NCBI GenBank assembly: GCA_036702975.1
Contig: DATNPX010000030.1
Location: 186,001-250,000, forward strand
DNA from: DATNPX01 sp036702975
GTDB taxonomy: Bacteria > Cyanobacteriota > Vampirovibrionia > Obscuribacterales > Obscuribacteraceae
Direction of reading: 5' to 3'
DNA length: 64,000 nucleotides
Below are positions 35,438 through 44,027 of the stretch, piece by piece. Positions within the stretch are counted from its first letter, which is position 1, and the number at the start of each line of letters is the position of its first letter. The notes beneath the pieces are model-generated. The model saw only the letters and a list, made by a program, of their open reading frames with translations. It ran no database searches and was not told where the DNA came from. Both the position numbers and the translations under genes were made by a program.

Positions 35438-35660
35438 TTCCAGTTACCAATGGTTCACGTTGACATCTGCGAAATTATTGCATTGGTCGGAAGTTGCGGT
35501 CTTGCGATCTATTTAATTTAATGTGTTAATGTGAGGGGGCTAATGTGGCGGGACCATGTGAGTGGCTAATGCGCTGGGTCATGCAATACGAATGTGACGG
35601 TGCGATGCTCAGTTATGATAAGCACTTCATTCGGAGTGTAAATATGAACGATGAGAAGGT

Positions 35661-36479
35661 TTGAAACTGAGACTGAACACTAATTTCAATAGTGCTCTCA
35701 TTGGATATACAGGCTTCGTCGGCTCCAATCTGATGCGGCAGACTGCCTTTACTCGCGCCTTCAACTCGACGAATTTCACCGAAATGTCTGGCTGCAGCTT
35801 CAATGTAGTCGTTTGCGCTGGAGTCTCGGCCGCAAAGTATCAAGCTAATCGGGATCCTGTTAATGATCTTCGGCAGATCGAGCGCTTGCAAGAAGTTTTG
35901 ACTAACGTTAGAGCGGGTGTCTTCGTCTTGATCTCCACCATTGATGCTTATCATCGACCAGAGCAGGTGGTTGAGAGCGACATACCGGTCCTTACAGGGC
36001 ACCATCCCTACGGGGTACACCGATATCTGTTTGAGAGATTCGTTTTGAATACGTTCCGTAACACAATGATTTTTCGTTTGCCCGGTGTTTTTGGGCAAGG
36101 ACTGAAGAAGAACGTTCTCTTTGACCTGATGCATCGTGAGAGGTTGCAGGAGATCCACCCAGAAGGTCAATTTCAGTGGTATCCGATTGAGCGTCTGTGG
36201 CATGATATTGACAGAGCTGCCGATGCTGGAATCGATTTGCTGAACCTATCGGTCGAGCCGATGGTGACATCGGAACTGGTTCAAAGACTGTTTCCTGATG
36301 TGCGGCTTGACACCAAATATAGTGACCCACCTCGTTATGATATGTGGACGTCTCACGCGGAGACGCTCGGTGGCTCTGGAAACTATTTGATGAACAAAGG
36401 GGATGTCTTTTCCCATCTTGCTGGTTTTGTCTGTGGCCAATCATCGTCAACTTCTGCTTTTGGGAAAAGCGGCTACTAG
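35661..36479 (+). CDS. SDR-family NAD-dependent epimerase/dehydratase-like protein
   Basis: 272 residues. The Rossmann motif GYTGFVGSNL lies at residues 15-24, VVCAGVSAAKYQ in the NNAG-like strand, and ISTIDAYHRPE carries the Ser of the catalytic set. The active-site Tyr is in HPYGVHRYLFERF, where the usual YxxxK reads YxxxR. The protein is probably a sugar-nucleotide modifying enzyme for surface glycans. A stop codon 9 nt upstream forces a TTG start at 35661 or later, with GAGAAGG unusually close to it. It is divergent from the O-acylation pair. Confidence 0.75.
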   Translation: MKLRLNTNFNSALIGYTGFVGSNLMRQTAFTRAFNSTNFTEMSGCSFNVVVCAGVSAAKYQANRDPVNDLRQIERLQEVLTNVRAGVFVLISTIDAYHRPEQVVESDIPVLTGHHPYGVHRYLFERFVLNTFRNTMIFRLPGVFGQGLKKNVLFDLMHRERLQEIHPEGQFQWYPIERLWHDIDRAADAGIDLLNLSVEPMVTSELVQRLFPDVRLDTKYSDPPRYDMWTSHAETLGGSGNYLMNKGDVFSHLAGFVCGQSSSTSAFGKSGY

Positions 36480-36690
36480 TTCAATCTTTCAACTGGCTTT
36501 CGATTGAGGGGATTTAGCTGGAGACTTTCTTTGTTCCGCCTAATTTTTCGAGCAGAAAAGTTACTTCGTTACAAACTACCTGTGAAGACTGACCGTGAGG
36601 CAGCTGCATGGCTTTATAATTAGCCTTAATAAAGTTGAGCAAGAGTTTCGGTTCCCGGAGTTGCGTCCCCTCCAAAAACAGGGTGTTGTT

Positions 36691-39216
36691 ATGCGTTGCC
36701 AATTAGTTGCATTGAGCGTTGCTCTAAGTATTTCATCCGCTAGTTTAGCCATCGCTAAGGGAGCAACTCCGCCTCCCAAGAAAGCCACTGCTCCTGCTGC
36801 GAGCGTTACGGACACGTCGGCCAAAACTAACAGTCTAATTGGAGATAAGTGGGCGGTCGTCATAGGAATCAGCCAATTTGCAGATTCCGAGGTCCCCAGG
36901 TTGAAGTATTCGGCCAAGGATGCGCGTGATTTTGCAGACTTCCTCACCGATCCAAACCATGGTCGTTTTGCTAAGGATCACGTCAAAGTTTTGACGAACG
37001 ATGCTGCCACCAAAATCAATATCATGGATGCCATCGGTGACTCGTTCTTACCTCATGCCGTTTTGCCCGGCGACCTGGTTGTGATCTATTTGTCCACTCA
37101 CGGCTCACCGTCTGGCTCTGACCAGTTTGGTGTTAACTACATCATCCCCTATGATGCGCAGGTCAATAAGCTATTTGCTACAGGAATCGAAATGCGGCAA
37201 TTGTTGCGCACCATCAAAGAACGTGTGCGCACCAATCGCATTTTGCTCGTCTTAGACACGTGTTACAGCGGGGCCGGAGCGGAGACTGGACACAAAGGAC
37301 TGATGCGCACGAATGTCGATGCCAAACAGATAGCGCAGGGCATTGGCTCGATTGTCATCTCCTCAAGCTCACCGAACGAACGGGCTTGGGAGTCGGAAAA
37401 GCTGAAAAACAGCTTCTTCACGCGTTACCTGATCGACTCATTGCAAGACAGTGACGGTACGGTAACTATCGACCAAGCTTTTGACAAAATGAAGGCCAGA
37501 GTGCAAGCCGACGTACTGAAGGACAAAGGCGAAATGCAGACGCCTGTTATGGGAGGAAACTTCCAGGGACAGAAATTGGTGCTTGGTGTACCAGCTGCGG
37601 CCCCGCATGCTTCGCCTTTCTCGGCTGATGATTCATCCAAGCCCACGTCTGCATCGACGATCTCAGGTGGCGCTGGTCACATAAGAGACGACGACAGCGT
37701 GGACCTTGCTTCTTACGCAGAGCATATGCGCACAGCTAAATCGCTCGAATCGCAGCATAAATTCTGGGATGCTTCGCACGAACTTGACCTCTCAATCAAG
37801 GCTAACTCACACTCAGTCGAAGCTTATCTTGCCTCAGCGAAGATTTACGATAGCCAGGGGCGTTATGACCAGTCGCTGGAAGCAGCCAAGCGAGCCGTGG
37901 TCAACGACAGCAACTCTTCTCAGGCGCACGAGGCGCTCGGACTTGCGCTGATGCGCAACAACGATGCCACTGAAGCGCTGCGCCAAACACAGATTGCCGT
38001 GACGCTCGATCCTGATAATTCAATGGCCCACAATCTGCTTGGTTATGTTAACGACCATAGCTTCAATCGCAGTGATCTCGCCGAACAGGAGTATCGAAGG
38101 GCGCTTGGGCTTAATAATTTAAATGTGAGGGCTCTCGTCAATCTTGGTCTATTGCTTGAATCCCAAAATCGCGACACCGCTCAGGCCGAGGATTGCTTCC
38201 GCAAAGCGATCAGTGCAGATGCCGATGACTGGCAGGCACACCTTGCACTAGCGCATCTGCTCTATGAAAAAAAAGGTGATCCTGTTGCCGCCGAAAAGGA
38301 AGTAAGAAGAGCCGTAGAGCTTGATCCTGCCAATCCTTCAATTCACCGTGAACTGGCGAATATTCTGGCTGCAAATAAAGATCACTACTCGGATGCTGAG
38401 GCCGAGTATCGCAAGGCCGTTCAACTAAGTACAAATGATGCAGAGTCTCATGCTGCACTGGGAAGATTTCTTGCCACCAAAGTCAATCGTCTTGATGAAG
38501 CTGAGAAGGAGTTTCGTCAGGCTGTGACGCTCGATCCAAAAGCTGTCGCATCGCGAGTTGACTTCGGCAAGTTGCTTTTAGCTGCCAAAAATTATGATGA
38601 AGCCGATGTGATGTTCAAGAAGGCTCTTGAACAAGACGGACGTTGCGCAGAAGCCAGAGTCGGCTTGGCGACCATATTTGCTGATCTTTATCACAACTAC
38701 ACAGGTGCCCAAGACGAACTGATGAAAGCGCTTAACCTGAACGATAAGCTCTCCTCGGCGCATGAAAAGTTGGGCGAAGTGTACTATCACAATATGAATC
38801 GTCCAAGCGATGCAAAGCTGGAATTCAGTGCGGCTATTGCTTGCGATCCAAGCAATGCCGAAGCACATTTTCAGCTAGGTATGCTGCTTGCGCAAACAGA
38901 AAAGACAAAAGCGGAAGAAGCACAGTCTGAGATCGAAAAAGCGATTAAGTTGAACTCTGAGAATGCCATTTACGAGACAAAGCTAGGTTGGATCAAGGAG
39001 ACTTTCTTCAAGAGCCACAAAGAAGCTGAAGAGCACTACAAGAGAGCAATCGCATTGAGCAGCACTTGCTCTGAGGCGCACTTTAGACTGGGAATGCTCA
39101 TGATCGAGAAGTTTGGCTTGCGCAAGTCAGGCAGCGAAGAATTACGGATCGCATATCAGCAAAATCCGAATGATCCTGAAATCAAGGCGGCGTTTTTGAG
39201 ATTTGTCGGTAAGTAG
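36691..39216 (+). CDS. Secreted caspase-like (C14/metacaspase) protease with long TPR array
   Basis: 841 residues from the ATG at 36691 (AGGG 7 nt upstream; signal peptide LVALSVALSISSASLAIAKG). Residues about 50-290 are a caspase-fold domain. It has KWAVVIGISQFADSEVPRL, a catalytic His H137 (IYLSTHGSPSG), and a catalytic Cys C191 (VLDTCYSGAG). A substrate-pocket region follows, including SIVISSSSPNERAWESE. A Ser/Ala linker (about 300-340) precedes about 13 TPR units, several of 36-37 residues with an extra residue in the turn (e.g. DPVAAEKEVRRAVELDPANP). Bacterial caspase homologues cut after basic residues or activate partners. The TPR array should select clients in the periplasm or outside the cell. 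Confidence 0.9.
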   Translation: MRCQLVALSVALSISSASLAIAKGATPPPKKATAPAASVTDTSAKTNSLIGDKWAVVIGISQFADSEVPRLKYSAKDARDFADFLTDPNHGRFAKDHVKVLTNDAATKINIMDAIGDSFLPHAVLPGDLVVIYLSTHGSPSGSDQFGVNYIIPYDAQVNKLFATGIEMRQLLRTIKERVRTNRILLVLDTCYSGAGAETGHKGLMRTNVDAKQIAQGIGSIVISSSSPNERAWESEKLKNSFFTRYLIDSLQDSDGTVTIDQAFDKMKARVQADVLKDKGEMQTPVMGGNFQGQKLVLGVPAAAPHASPFSADDSSKPTSASTISGGAGHIRDDDSVDLASYAEHMRTAKSLESQHKFWDASHELDLSIKANSHSVEAYLASAKIYDSQGRYDQSLEAAKRAVVNDSNSSQAHEALGLALMRNNDATEALRQTQIAVTLDPDNSMAHNLLGYVNDHSFNRSDLAEQEYRRALGLNNLNVRALVNLGLLLESQNRDTAQAEDCFRKAISADADDWQAHLALAHLLYEKKGDPVAAEKEVRRAVELDPANPSIHRELANILAANKDHYSDAEAEYRKAVQLSTNDAESHAALGRFLATKVNRLDEAEKEFRQAVTLDPKAVASRVDFGKLLLAAKNYDEADVMFKKALEQDGRCAEARVGLATIFADLYHNYTGAQDELMKALNLNDKLSSAHEKLGEVYYHNMNRPSDAKLEFSAAIACDPSNAEAHFQLGMLLAQTEKTKAEEAQSEIEKAIKLNSENAIYETKLGWIKETFFKSHKEAEEHYKRAIALSSTCSEAHFRLGMLMIEKFGLRKSGSEELRIAYQQNPNDPEIKAAFLRFVGK

Positions 39217-39476
39217 CATGCTTGCCCTTCTATGTGTGTCAAGAAAATAGCAAGATTCGCTAGTGCGAACAGATATATAGGCATACGGTTATGGTGGCGT
39301 ATATATCCGAATTCAAGAAAAAATAACGAGCCGGTCGGTATATTGTAAGCGCCATCTGGTCGGGGCTGCCGCTGAAGTTTAAGGTTCACAGAAAAGCCGA
39401 GCTGATCAAGAATGCAAAGCTGTGCTAATGTCTTCTATAGGTAACTTCTCGGACGCTTGGGAGCTCGATTGTCGAA

Positions 39477-39878
39477 TTGAAGAATACTGCTGCCGCCTTA
39501 GTCTATAGAAAACGCAAAACAGAAGTAGAGATTTTGCTGGTGCGTGAGCTTGGCAAGAAGAACTCCTGGAGTCTGCCCAAAGGCAAAGTGAAGCGGAGTG
39601 AGACTGTTAAGCAGGCTGCTTTGCGGGAGACCAAAGAAGAAACAGCCGTCAAATTGGCTAAGGTGATCTCGCTCGGTTCGGTCAAAGTCAAGAAAAAAGA
39701 GAAAACCCTGCACTGTTTTATGGCTTCGGCGCCAAAAGGTGCCAATCCGAAGGCCGACCTGCGTGAAGTCGAGTATGCCGGTTTTATCGGCTGGAAGAAA
39801 GCGCGCAAGCTGCTGACGCGTAGTCAGGCTGCCTTTATCAGCATGTTTCTAGAGAAGTTCAAGTCTAAGTCTAAATAG
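39477..39878 (+). CDS. NUDIX hydrolase
   Basis: 133 residues. The Nudix box is complete in spacing: G-x5-E-x7-RE-x2-EE in GKVKRSETVKQAALRETKEE, preceded by NSWSLPKGK. The usual Gly three residues after the EE pair is Ala-Val here. The protein has a basic C-terminus (FKSKSK). Nudix enzymes cleave nucleoside diphosphates linked to another group, using Mg2+ on the Glu residues; this subgroup often acts on (di)nucleotide polyphosphates. The start is a TTG at 39477 without a strong Shine-Dalgarno sequence. It is monocistronic. Confidence 0.88.
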   Translation: MKNTAAALVYRKRKTEVEILLVRELGKKNSWSLPKGKVKRSETVKQAALRETKEETAVKLAKVISLGSVKVKKKEKTLHCFMASAPKGANPKADLREVEYAGFIGWKKARKLLTRSQAAFISMFLEKFKSKSK

Positions 39879-40035
39879 TAGACCGCCTGGAAGCTCTGTG
39901 CACTGTTCGTTGCGCGGCTGAGCGCGGGAGCTTTGACCGCCGAGTCTGCTGTTGCAACCACTGTCTGAGGCTGTAGAGTCATGCCTGCGGCTTTTAGCGA
40001 TTCATTCAGACCTGGATTGTGTTTTTGACGTCACT

Positions 40036-40566
40036 TTAAGTATGCAAAGGACTTGTATGTGATTGATGAGCATGAAGTGGAAACTGTTTGCCCAGTTTGG
40101 GAGCAAGTGTGTCAAGCCACTTAAGGAGCGAGTCTTTAGCTGTATTGAGGAGAATTGCAGTTTCAATTTCGCCACCCAGATCAGGATGCACCGCCGGTGA
40201 TGAAATTTGAGCACGCCAGGCTTTTTGTACGTCGTCAGCCGTGAAATTGCTGTGGTCTAGCCCTAAAACCTCAACCCACCTGCGCATGTCAGCTGGTGGT
40301 TCTATGTAGCAAGCTTGTCGACGTACGGACGGTTGGTGCTCGCGTGCACGGCCGACAAATTTGTGTTTTTCCACTGGCCGCTCGATTCGATTTTTATGGT
40401 TCGTCTCTGGCTGGAAAGTCTGTTGAACCGGCTCTTCCGGGTCAAACTGCAAATTATTTGCAGTATTGTTTTTGATGAATCTAGTGTTCATGGGGACACC
40501 CGCGATGCCGTTAACAATGCAGAAACAATTCTTTGCTTGCAGAAACAATTCTTCGCTTGAAATCAA
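40036..40566 (-). CDS. C-terminal J-domain (DnaJ-like) protein
   Basis: 176 residues from a TTG at 40566, or 151 from the ATG at 40491. The first 90 residues are polar and of low complexity. The C-terminal part resembles a J-domain: RRWVEVLGLDHSNFTADDVQ, then KAWRAQISSPAVHPDLGGEI, where the HPD tripeptide that stimulates DnaK ATPase is intact, and an ordered helix IETAILLNTAKDSLLKWL. A terminal His-rich tail (HAHQSHTSPLHT) follows. It probably recruits Hsp70 to a specific client. The placement of the J-domain near the C-terminus is less common than the N-terminal placement in DnaJ. Confidence 0.65.
   Translation of the reverse strand: MISSEELFLQAKNCFCIVNGIAGVPMNTRFIKNNTANNLQFDPEEPVQQTFQPETNHKNRIERPVEKHKFVGRAREHQPSVRRQACYIEPPADMRRWVEVLGLDHSNFTADDVQKAWRAQISSPAVHPDLGGEIETAILLNTAKDSLLKWLDTLAPKLGKQFPLHAHQSHTSPLHT
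40520..40559. repeat. 20-bp tandem duplication
   Basis: Two adjacent 20-bp copies (40520-40539 and 40540-40559) of the unit CAGAAACAATTCTTTGCTTG differ at one base. They lie at the 5' end of the J-domain gene and, if the TTG at 40566 is used, would encode a repeated heptapeptide-like stretch. This argues mildly for the later ATG at 40491. Confidence 0.7.
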
Positions 40567-40914
40567 GCTTTGTCAACATGCCAAAAGTCATTTTAATGAC
40601 GAAGTCCGGCTTGTCATGCGAAATTACAACCGTAAGCCGCCACCGTGAACCTTTTCTACTCGACTGCTCAATCTATATCTAGTTATTATCATTCTCATTT
40701 GACAAAGGGTTTGGGCAAAAGCTTAAACAACGGCTCCCCGAGACTTGTATTGTCAAGGTGGCGAATATTGATAGAAACTTGATGCGGTGCGATTCTAGCG
40801 TCTTTCGATTTGGACAAAACGGCTGCTATAGTTGAGTTTCGGCTGACTGGGAACTGCTCAGGACGAGGATTAACGCCTGGGACACGGAGGGTGTGGATAA
40901 TCCCCAAGCTTCGA
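40567..40914. other. Intergenic region between J-domain and outer-membrane barrel genes
   Basis: About 350 bp with no supported gene, containing the Fur-like site at 40683-40700. The barrel frame is open through the last 100 bp, but without signal-peptide or family sequence. Confidence 0.4.
40683..40700. promoter_or_regulatory. Fur-box-like site
   Basis: The minus strand at this site reads AAATGAGAATGATAATAA, which contains the GATAAT-like hexamer array of Fur operators (GAGAAT then GATAAT). It lies about 215 bp before the outer-membrane barrel gene and 120-210 bp before the divergent J-domain gene. Regulation by iron is inferred from the match only; no transcription start is known. Confidence 0.35.
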
Positions 40915-41712
40915 ATGGCTAAGTTTGTCAGTTTTGTGGTTGGCGCTATTGTGATGCTTATCGGACAGCCTGGCTTTGCCCTGGAACAAAGCGACGATAT
41001 CGATACGAACAGACCGAGTTTTATGGACTCACCATTGGTGGTGCCAAAAGGGAGTTTGCAGCTAGAAAATGGGACCCTGTATCAGCATTTTCAGCACGGC
41101 AAAAGTGTGTTTGATATGCCGGAGACCGAAGTTCGTTACGGTATTTTGAAAAGCATAGAATTCCAGGCGTTTGTCCCCAACTACAATCTCTTCCATCAGC
41201 AGTCGTCTGCACGCACTGATACCAGCAGCCAAAACAGCTATGGGGTTTCGGATATCCAGGAAGCCGGGCTCAAGATCCAGTTGCCTGAAAAAGTGAAGGA
41301 TCTGACGGTATCAGTTATTGGCGGCGTTACCATTCCCACAGGACGAAGACTGATAAATACTGGTGGCGTGCAGCCTGTGATCCGGGTGCCCTGGGGAAAG
41401 AAGATAAATGACAAATGGTCGATTATGGGCATGCAATCGATCCTTGTGTTGAACTCTGGCCGCGACGTAGAGTGGGAGAACTTCTGGATGTTGAACAGAA
41501 GCATCGGTGCGCGCAGTTCCGTTTTTGCTGAATATGGTGGTTTTTACACGCATCATGCCGTGTGGTCGAACATCGCGCACTTTGGTGCCGTGCGCAAGTT
41601 GACAAAATGCACGCAGATCGACATGCAGTGGGGCGTCGGACTGAATAGGACAGCGCCTGCTGCGTTTATCGGAGCGGGTTATTCGTTTCGCTTCGACAAG
41701 CTGCCCTGGTGA
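40915..41712 (+). CDS. Outer-membrane beta-barrel protein, MetA-pathway/transporter-like family
   Basis: 265 residues from the ATG at 40915, where a signal peptide begins (AKFVSFVVGAIVMLIGQPGFAL). The mature protein opens with the family hallmark DIDTNRPSFMDSPLVVPKGS followed by LQLENG. It continues as alternating amphipathic strands and ends in an aromatic beta-signal-like strand (IGAGYSFRFDKLPW). The family was named after a protein near a phenol-degradation gene, but a transport substrate is not established. A Fur-like site upstream suggests a possible metal link. Confidence 0.8.
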   Translation: MAKFVSFVVGAIVMLIGQPGFALEQSDDIDTNRPSFMDSPLVVPKGSLQLENGTLYQHFQHGKSVFDMPETEVRYGILKSIEFQAFVPNYNLFHQQSSARTDTSSQNSYGVSDIQEAGLKIQLPEKVKDLTVSVIGGVTIPTGRRLINTGGVQPVIRVPWGKKINDKWSIMGMQSILVLNSGRDVEWENFWMLNRSIGARSSVFAEYGGFYTHHAVWSNIAHFGAVRKLTKCTQIDMQWGVGLNRTAPAAFIGAGYSFRFDKLPW

Positions 41713-41766
41713 TTGTGCGTGTCGATGTCACTACGCTAAATCGCGTATTCGAATTCGCCAATATAC

Positions 41767-41844
41767 ATAGCAAGGAAACTTCAGTACAGTTTTGCTGTAA
41801 GGCTTGCTATTAGCAGTGTGCGTCGTTCCGCAAGGAACGACGCA
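41767..41844 (+). promoter_or_regulatory. Two-hairpin leader ahead of a small protein gene
   Basis: Hairpin 1 pairs ATAGCAAG (41767-41774) with CTTGCTAT (41803-41810), with an inner ACAG/CTGT helix. Hairpin 2 is an 11-bp perfect stem, TGCGTCGTTCC (41819-41829) with GGAACGACGCA (41834-41844), closed by a GCAA (GNRA) tetraloop. No U-tract follows, so neither is a simple terminator. The ribosome-binding site of the next gene starts 4 nt after hairpin 2. The pair could stabilise the mRNA, regulate its translation or be a processed small RNA. Confidence 0.55.
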
Positions 41845-41859
41845 GATGGAGAACATTCT

Positions 41860-42084
41860 ATGAGCGGGAAGAAGATGCAGAAAAAAGTCGACGATCGCGT
41901 AAGTATCAATGAAAACATGAATAAAGCTGCGTCATTGAAATTCTCTTTTGAATACGATGACGATGCCCTGCTTGATCCTCGAGCATTGCCCTCGTTTCGT
42001 CCCCGCCCTGTTCAATTAGTGGTTGCGAAAATACGGACAAACTTAGATGCTGAAGATCTTACTTACGCAGTTACTTACCAATAA
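41860..42084 (+). CDS. Small hypothetical protein (74 residues)
   Basis: The start is the ATG at 41860, with GGAG 8 nt upstream, directly after the GCAA-capped hairpin. The protein is charged, with a basic N-terminus (SGKKMQKKVDDRVS), an acidic centre (FEYDDDALLDPRAL) and a beta-like end (VQLVVAKIRTNLDAEDLTY). No domain, membrane segment or signal peptide is seen. Its last 14 bp overlap the end of the convergent pseudo-receiver gene. Confidence 0.5.
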   Translation: MSGKKMQKKVDDRVSINENMNKAASLKFSFEYDDDALLDPRALPSFRPRPVQLVVAKIRTNLDAEDLTYAVTYQ

Positions 42085-42460
42085 GCCCTTCAACTTCGCG
42101 CCTTAAGATACTTGCTCCGTTTCCATCAAGATCTGGGATTTCTACAAATCCGGCCGCTCCTAGAGCCTCGTGAACGGTCTTGACGCTGTCTGTCGTTTCA
42201 GGATGCGCCTCGAGAGTCTGTATACATAAAAATGGAACGACCTCATACGATGGCAATTGCTTCACTTTCCAAAGCAACTCCATCATGCGAGATTCATCAA
42301 AATGCAATCCGCAAATTATCAGGCTAAATTGGGAGTTAGTTACTGCGTCTATGGCGTCGTCGAATGAATGGACGCAAATGGGTGTATAGTCGCCAATCAA
42401 GGCCCGGCGTGCAAATTCGGCTGGTTCAGGAAGGTCCGCAATAAGAACGGCTTTTGACAT
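42071..42460 (-). CDS. Degenerate response-regulator receiver-like protein
   Basis: 129 residues from ATG 42460; the frame is open upstream without family sequence. The fold pattern is CheY-like: SKAVLIADLPEPAEFARRAL for strand/helix 1, SFDDAIDAVTNSQFSLIICG for helix 2 and strand 3, LHFDESRMMELLWKVKQL for the loop after strand 3, and VVPFLCIQ for strand 4. The acid pair at strand 1 is reduced to one Asp. The residue at the end of strand 3 is Gly rather than the acceptor Asp, although an Asp follows in HFDES. It is likely a phosphorylation-independent signalling or partner-binding domain. Confidence 0.6.
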   Translation of the reverse strand: MSKAVLIADLPEPAEFARRALIGDYTPICVHSFDDAIDAVTNSQFSLIICGLHFDESRMMELLWKVKQLPSYEVVPFLCIQTLEAHPETTDSVKTVHEALGAAGFVEIPDLDGNGASILRREVEGLIGK

Positions 42461-42686
42461 TGGGATACCCGGAACATTATGAATGGCGGGGACTGAGGTG
42501 TCCGGCGGCCTGACAATAGGCGACGTTGACCAGGACAAGTGAACTTGTCCTGACACGAACATACTACATTTAGTCGAGTTTGAGTGTACGGTTGAGAGCA
42601 GATTCTAAAAAGACGACGATAAATTATTCTAGTCTGAGTTATATGACTACTTTGCGTCACCCAATTGAGGGATATTTTGTTTTGAA

Positions 42687-42714
42687 TAGATTAGGCCGTC
42701 TAGATTAGGCCGTC
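42687..42714. repeat. 14-bp tandem repeat, two exact copies
   Basis: Two exact adjacent copies of TAGATTAGGCCGTC lie 70 bp downstream of the stop of the GT2 gene at 42783-43862. No stem that would make a terminator is seen. It is probably a replication-slippage duplication. Confidence 0.75.
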
Positions 42715-42782
42715 TAGTCTTTTTGCGAAGGTTGCTGAGAGCGGAAATTTTCGAATATTCCTCACAGACCGCAAAAAGCCTT

Positions 42783-43862
42783 CTATTTGCGCAGAATCTT
42801 CATTGCTCTGCGTAGTGGAATCGTCAACCGCCAAGATTTGCTTTTCATGAGCATGGCAATTTTGTCTTCTAGGTTGTTTCTTTCGAATTCCCATTCGCGC
42901 TTTAAAGAATAGTTTTCTTCAAGAGTTTCACCAGCCATCAAAAGCGTATAGAACAAGATCTCCTTAAAGCCTGCGAGATCTTCTTGCATCGCTTCAGGGG
43001 TCGCACTTTTTACAGATAAAAGATCCTGCAGCGAGAGCATGCCTCGTCGCGAGAGGTACTTCACATGCGTTGCCGTCGCCTCGGCAACGAGCCGGGAATA
43101 TGTCTCTTCGCTGACTCCGATATCGTCTAGAAACGTGCGGTATTTGCTCCCCATTTTTAGCATGTCCAGTGCAAATCGAAGACCTTTTTCGTTTTTACTG
43201 GTTGTGCTCTTTGAGTGTGTTCGGAATCTACAAAGCGGCTCATCGAGATAAAGAAACTTGTTTTTTCCGATCACTCGAAACCAATATTCAATATCGCCGA
43301 GATGGTAATAGCCGCAGTCGAAACCCTCACCCAGGTGTTCGCGTGGGAACATGACTGTACTCGGCTCACCGATAGTGTTTTTCAACCCGATCAGATTGTC
43401 TTTCAAAACCTCATCGTAAGTGAGAACGGTGTTGTTCGGATATTCGGCAAGAACCTTGATCTCCTGACCGTTTTCATCGACGATGCGTCGTGCACATGCG
43501 ACAAGCGCGACTGTAGGATTTGCGGTTAGCGCCTCCAGTTCGCAGGCGAGGATTGTCGGCTCCCAGAAATCATCTTGGGCATATGGTTTGATGAATTTGC
43601 CTCGAGCTTGCCTCATCGCTGCGTTGTAATTAGCGAAGAGTCCGAGATTCTTTTCGTTCTTCCAGTGTCTGATCCGAGAGTCTTTCGCTGCCAGAGTCGC
43701 GATAATAGCGCTGCTCGAGTCAGTGGAGCAGTCGTCCGAGATGAGCAACTCAAAATCAGAGAATGTTTGAGTGAGTGCGCTATTTATCGCGTCAGCTAGG
43801 TATTGTTCACCGTTGTAGACAGGCAAACAGATAGAGATTTGCGGAGTTGCGTTTGCGTTCAT
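42783..43862 (-). CDS. GT2-family glycosyltransferase (paralogue A)
   Basis: 359 residues with a GT-A fold at the N-terminus: ISICLPVYNGEQYLADAINS, LLISDDCSTDSS, the metal-site region KPYAQDDFWEPTI, and GEPSTVMFPREHLGEGFDCG followed by HLGDIEYWFRV. A helical C-terminal part ends in SKSWRLTIPLRRAMKILRK. The same kind of tail occurs in the two other GT2 genes of this window, at 49363 and 52622. It should add a sugar to a lipid-linked surface glycan on the cytoplasmic face of the membrane. It is divergent from the LRR gene. Confidence 0.9.
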   Translation of the reverse strand: MNANATPQISICLPVYNGEQYLADAINSALTQTFSDFELLISDDCSTDSSSAIIATLAAKDSRIRHWKNEKNLGLFANYNAAMRQARGKFIKPYAQDDFWEPTILACELEALTANPTVALVACARRIVDENGQEIKVLAEYPNNTVLTYDEVLKDNLIGLKNTIGEPSTVMFPREHLGEGFDCGYYHLGDIEYWFRVIGKNKFLYLDEPLCRFRTHSKSTTSKNEKGLRFALDMLKMGSKYRTFLDDIGVSEETYSRLVAEATATHVKYLSRRGMLSLQDLLSVKSATPEAMQEDLAGFKEILFYTLLMAGETLEENYSLKREWEFERNNLEDKIAMLMKSKSWRLTIPLRRAMKILRK

Positions 43863-44027
43863 GGCGGATTAGTTCGAGGTTTTGACGGAAATCTGCATTA
43901 AATGCTCTTCGAATCTAGGCACCTGAAACGATTCACATGAACGCTACCGTAAGCATAATGAGACACAGTATCTTACGGAACTAAGCTCGATTCAATAAAC
44001 TTTTGCAATCGAATCCGGCGAATTTAC

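Noticed and set aside
35514..35612. Cluster of TAATG(T/C)G-like words upstream of the SDR gene
   Set aside because: Spacing is irregular and the words are too short and A/T-G biased to separate from low complexity.
40518..40560. Tandem 20-bp repeat as a mobile-element footprint
   Set aside because: There are no flanking inverted repeats or transposase; simple slippage explains it.
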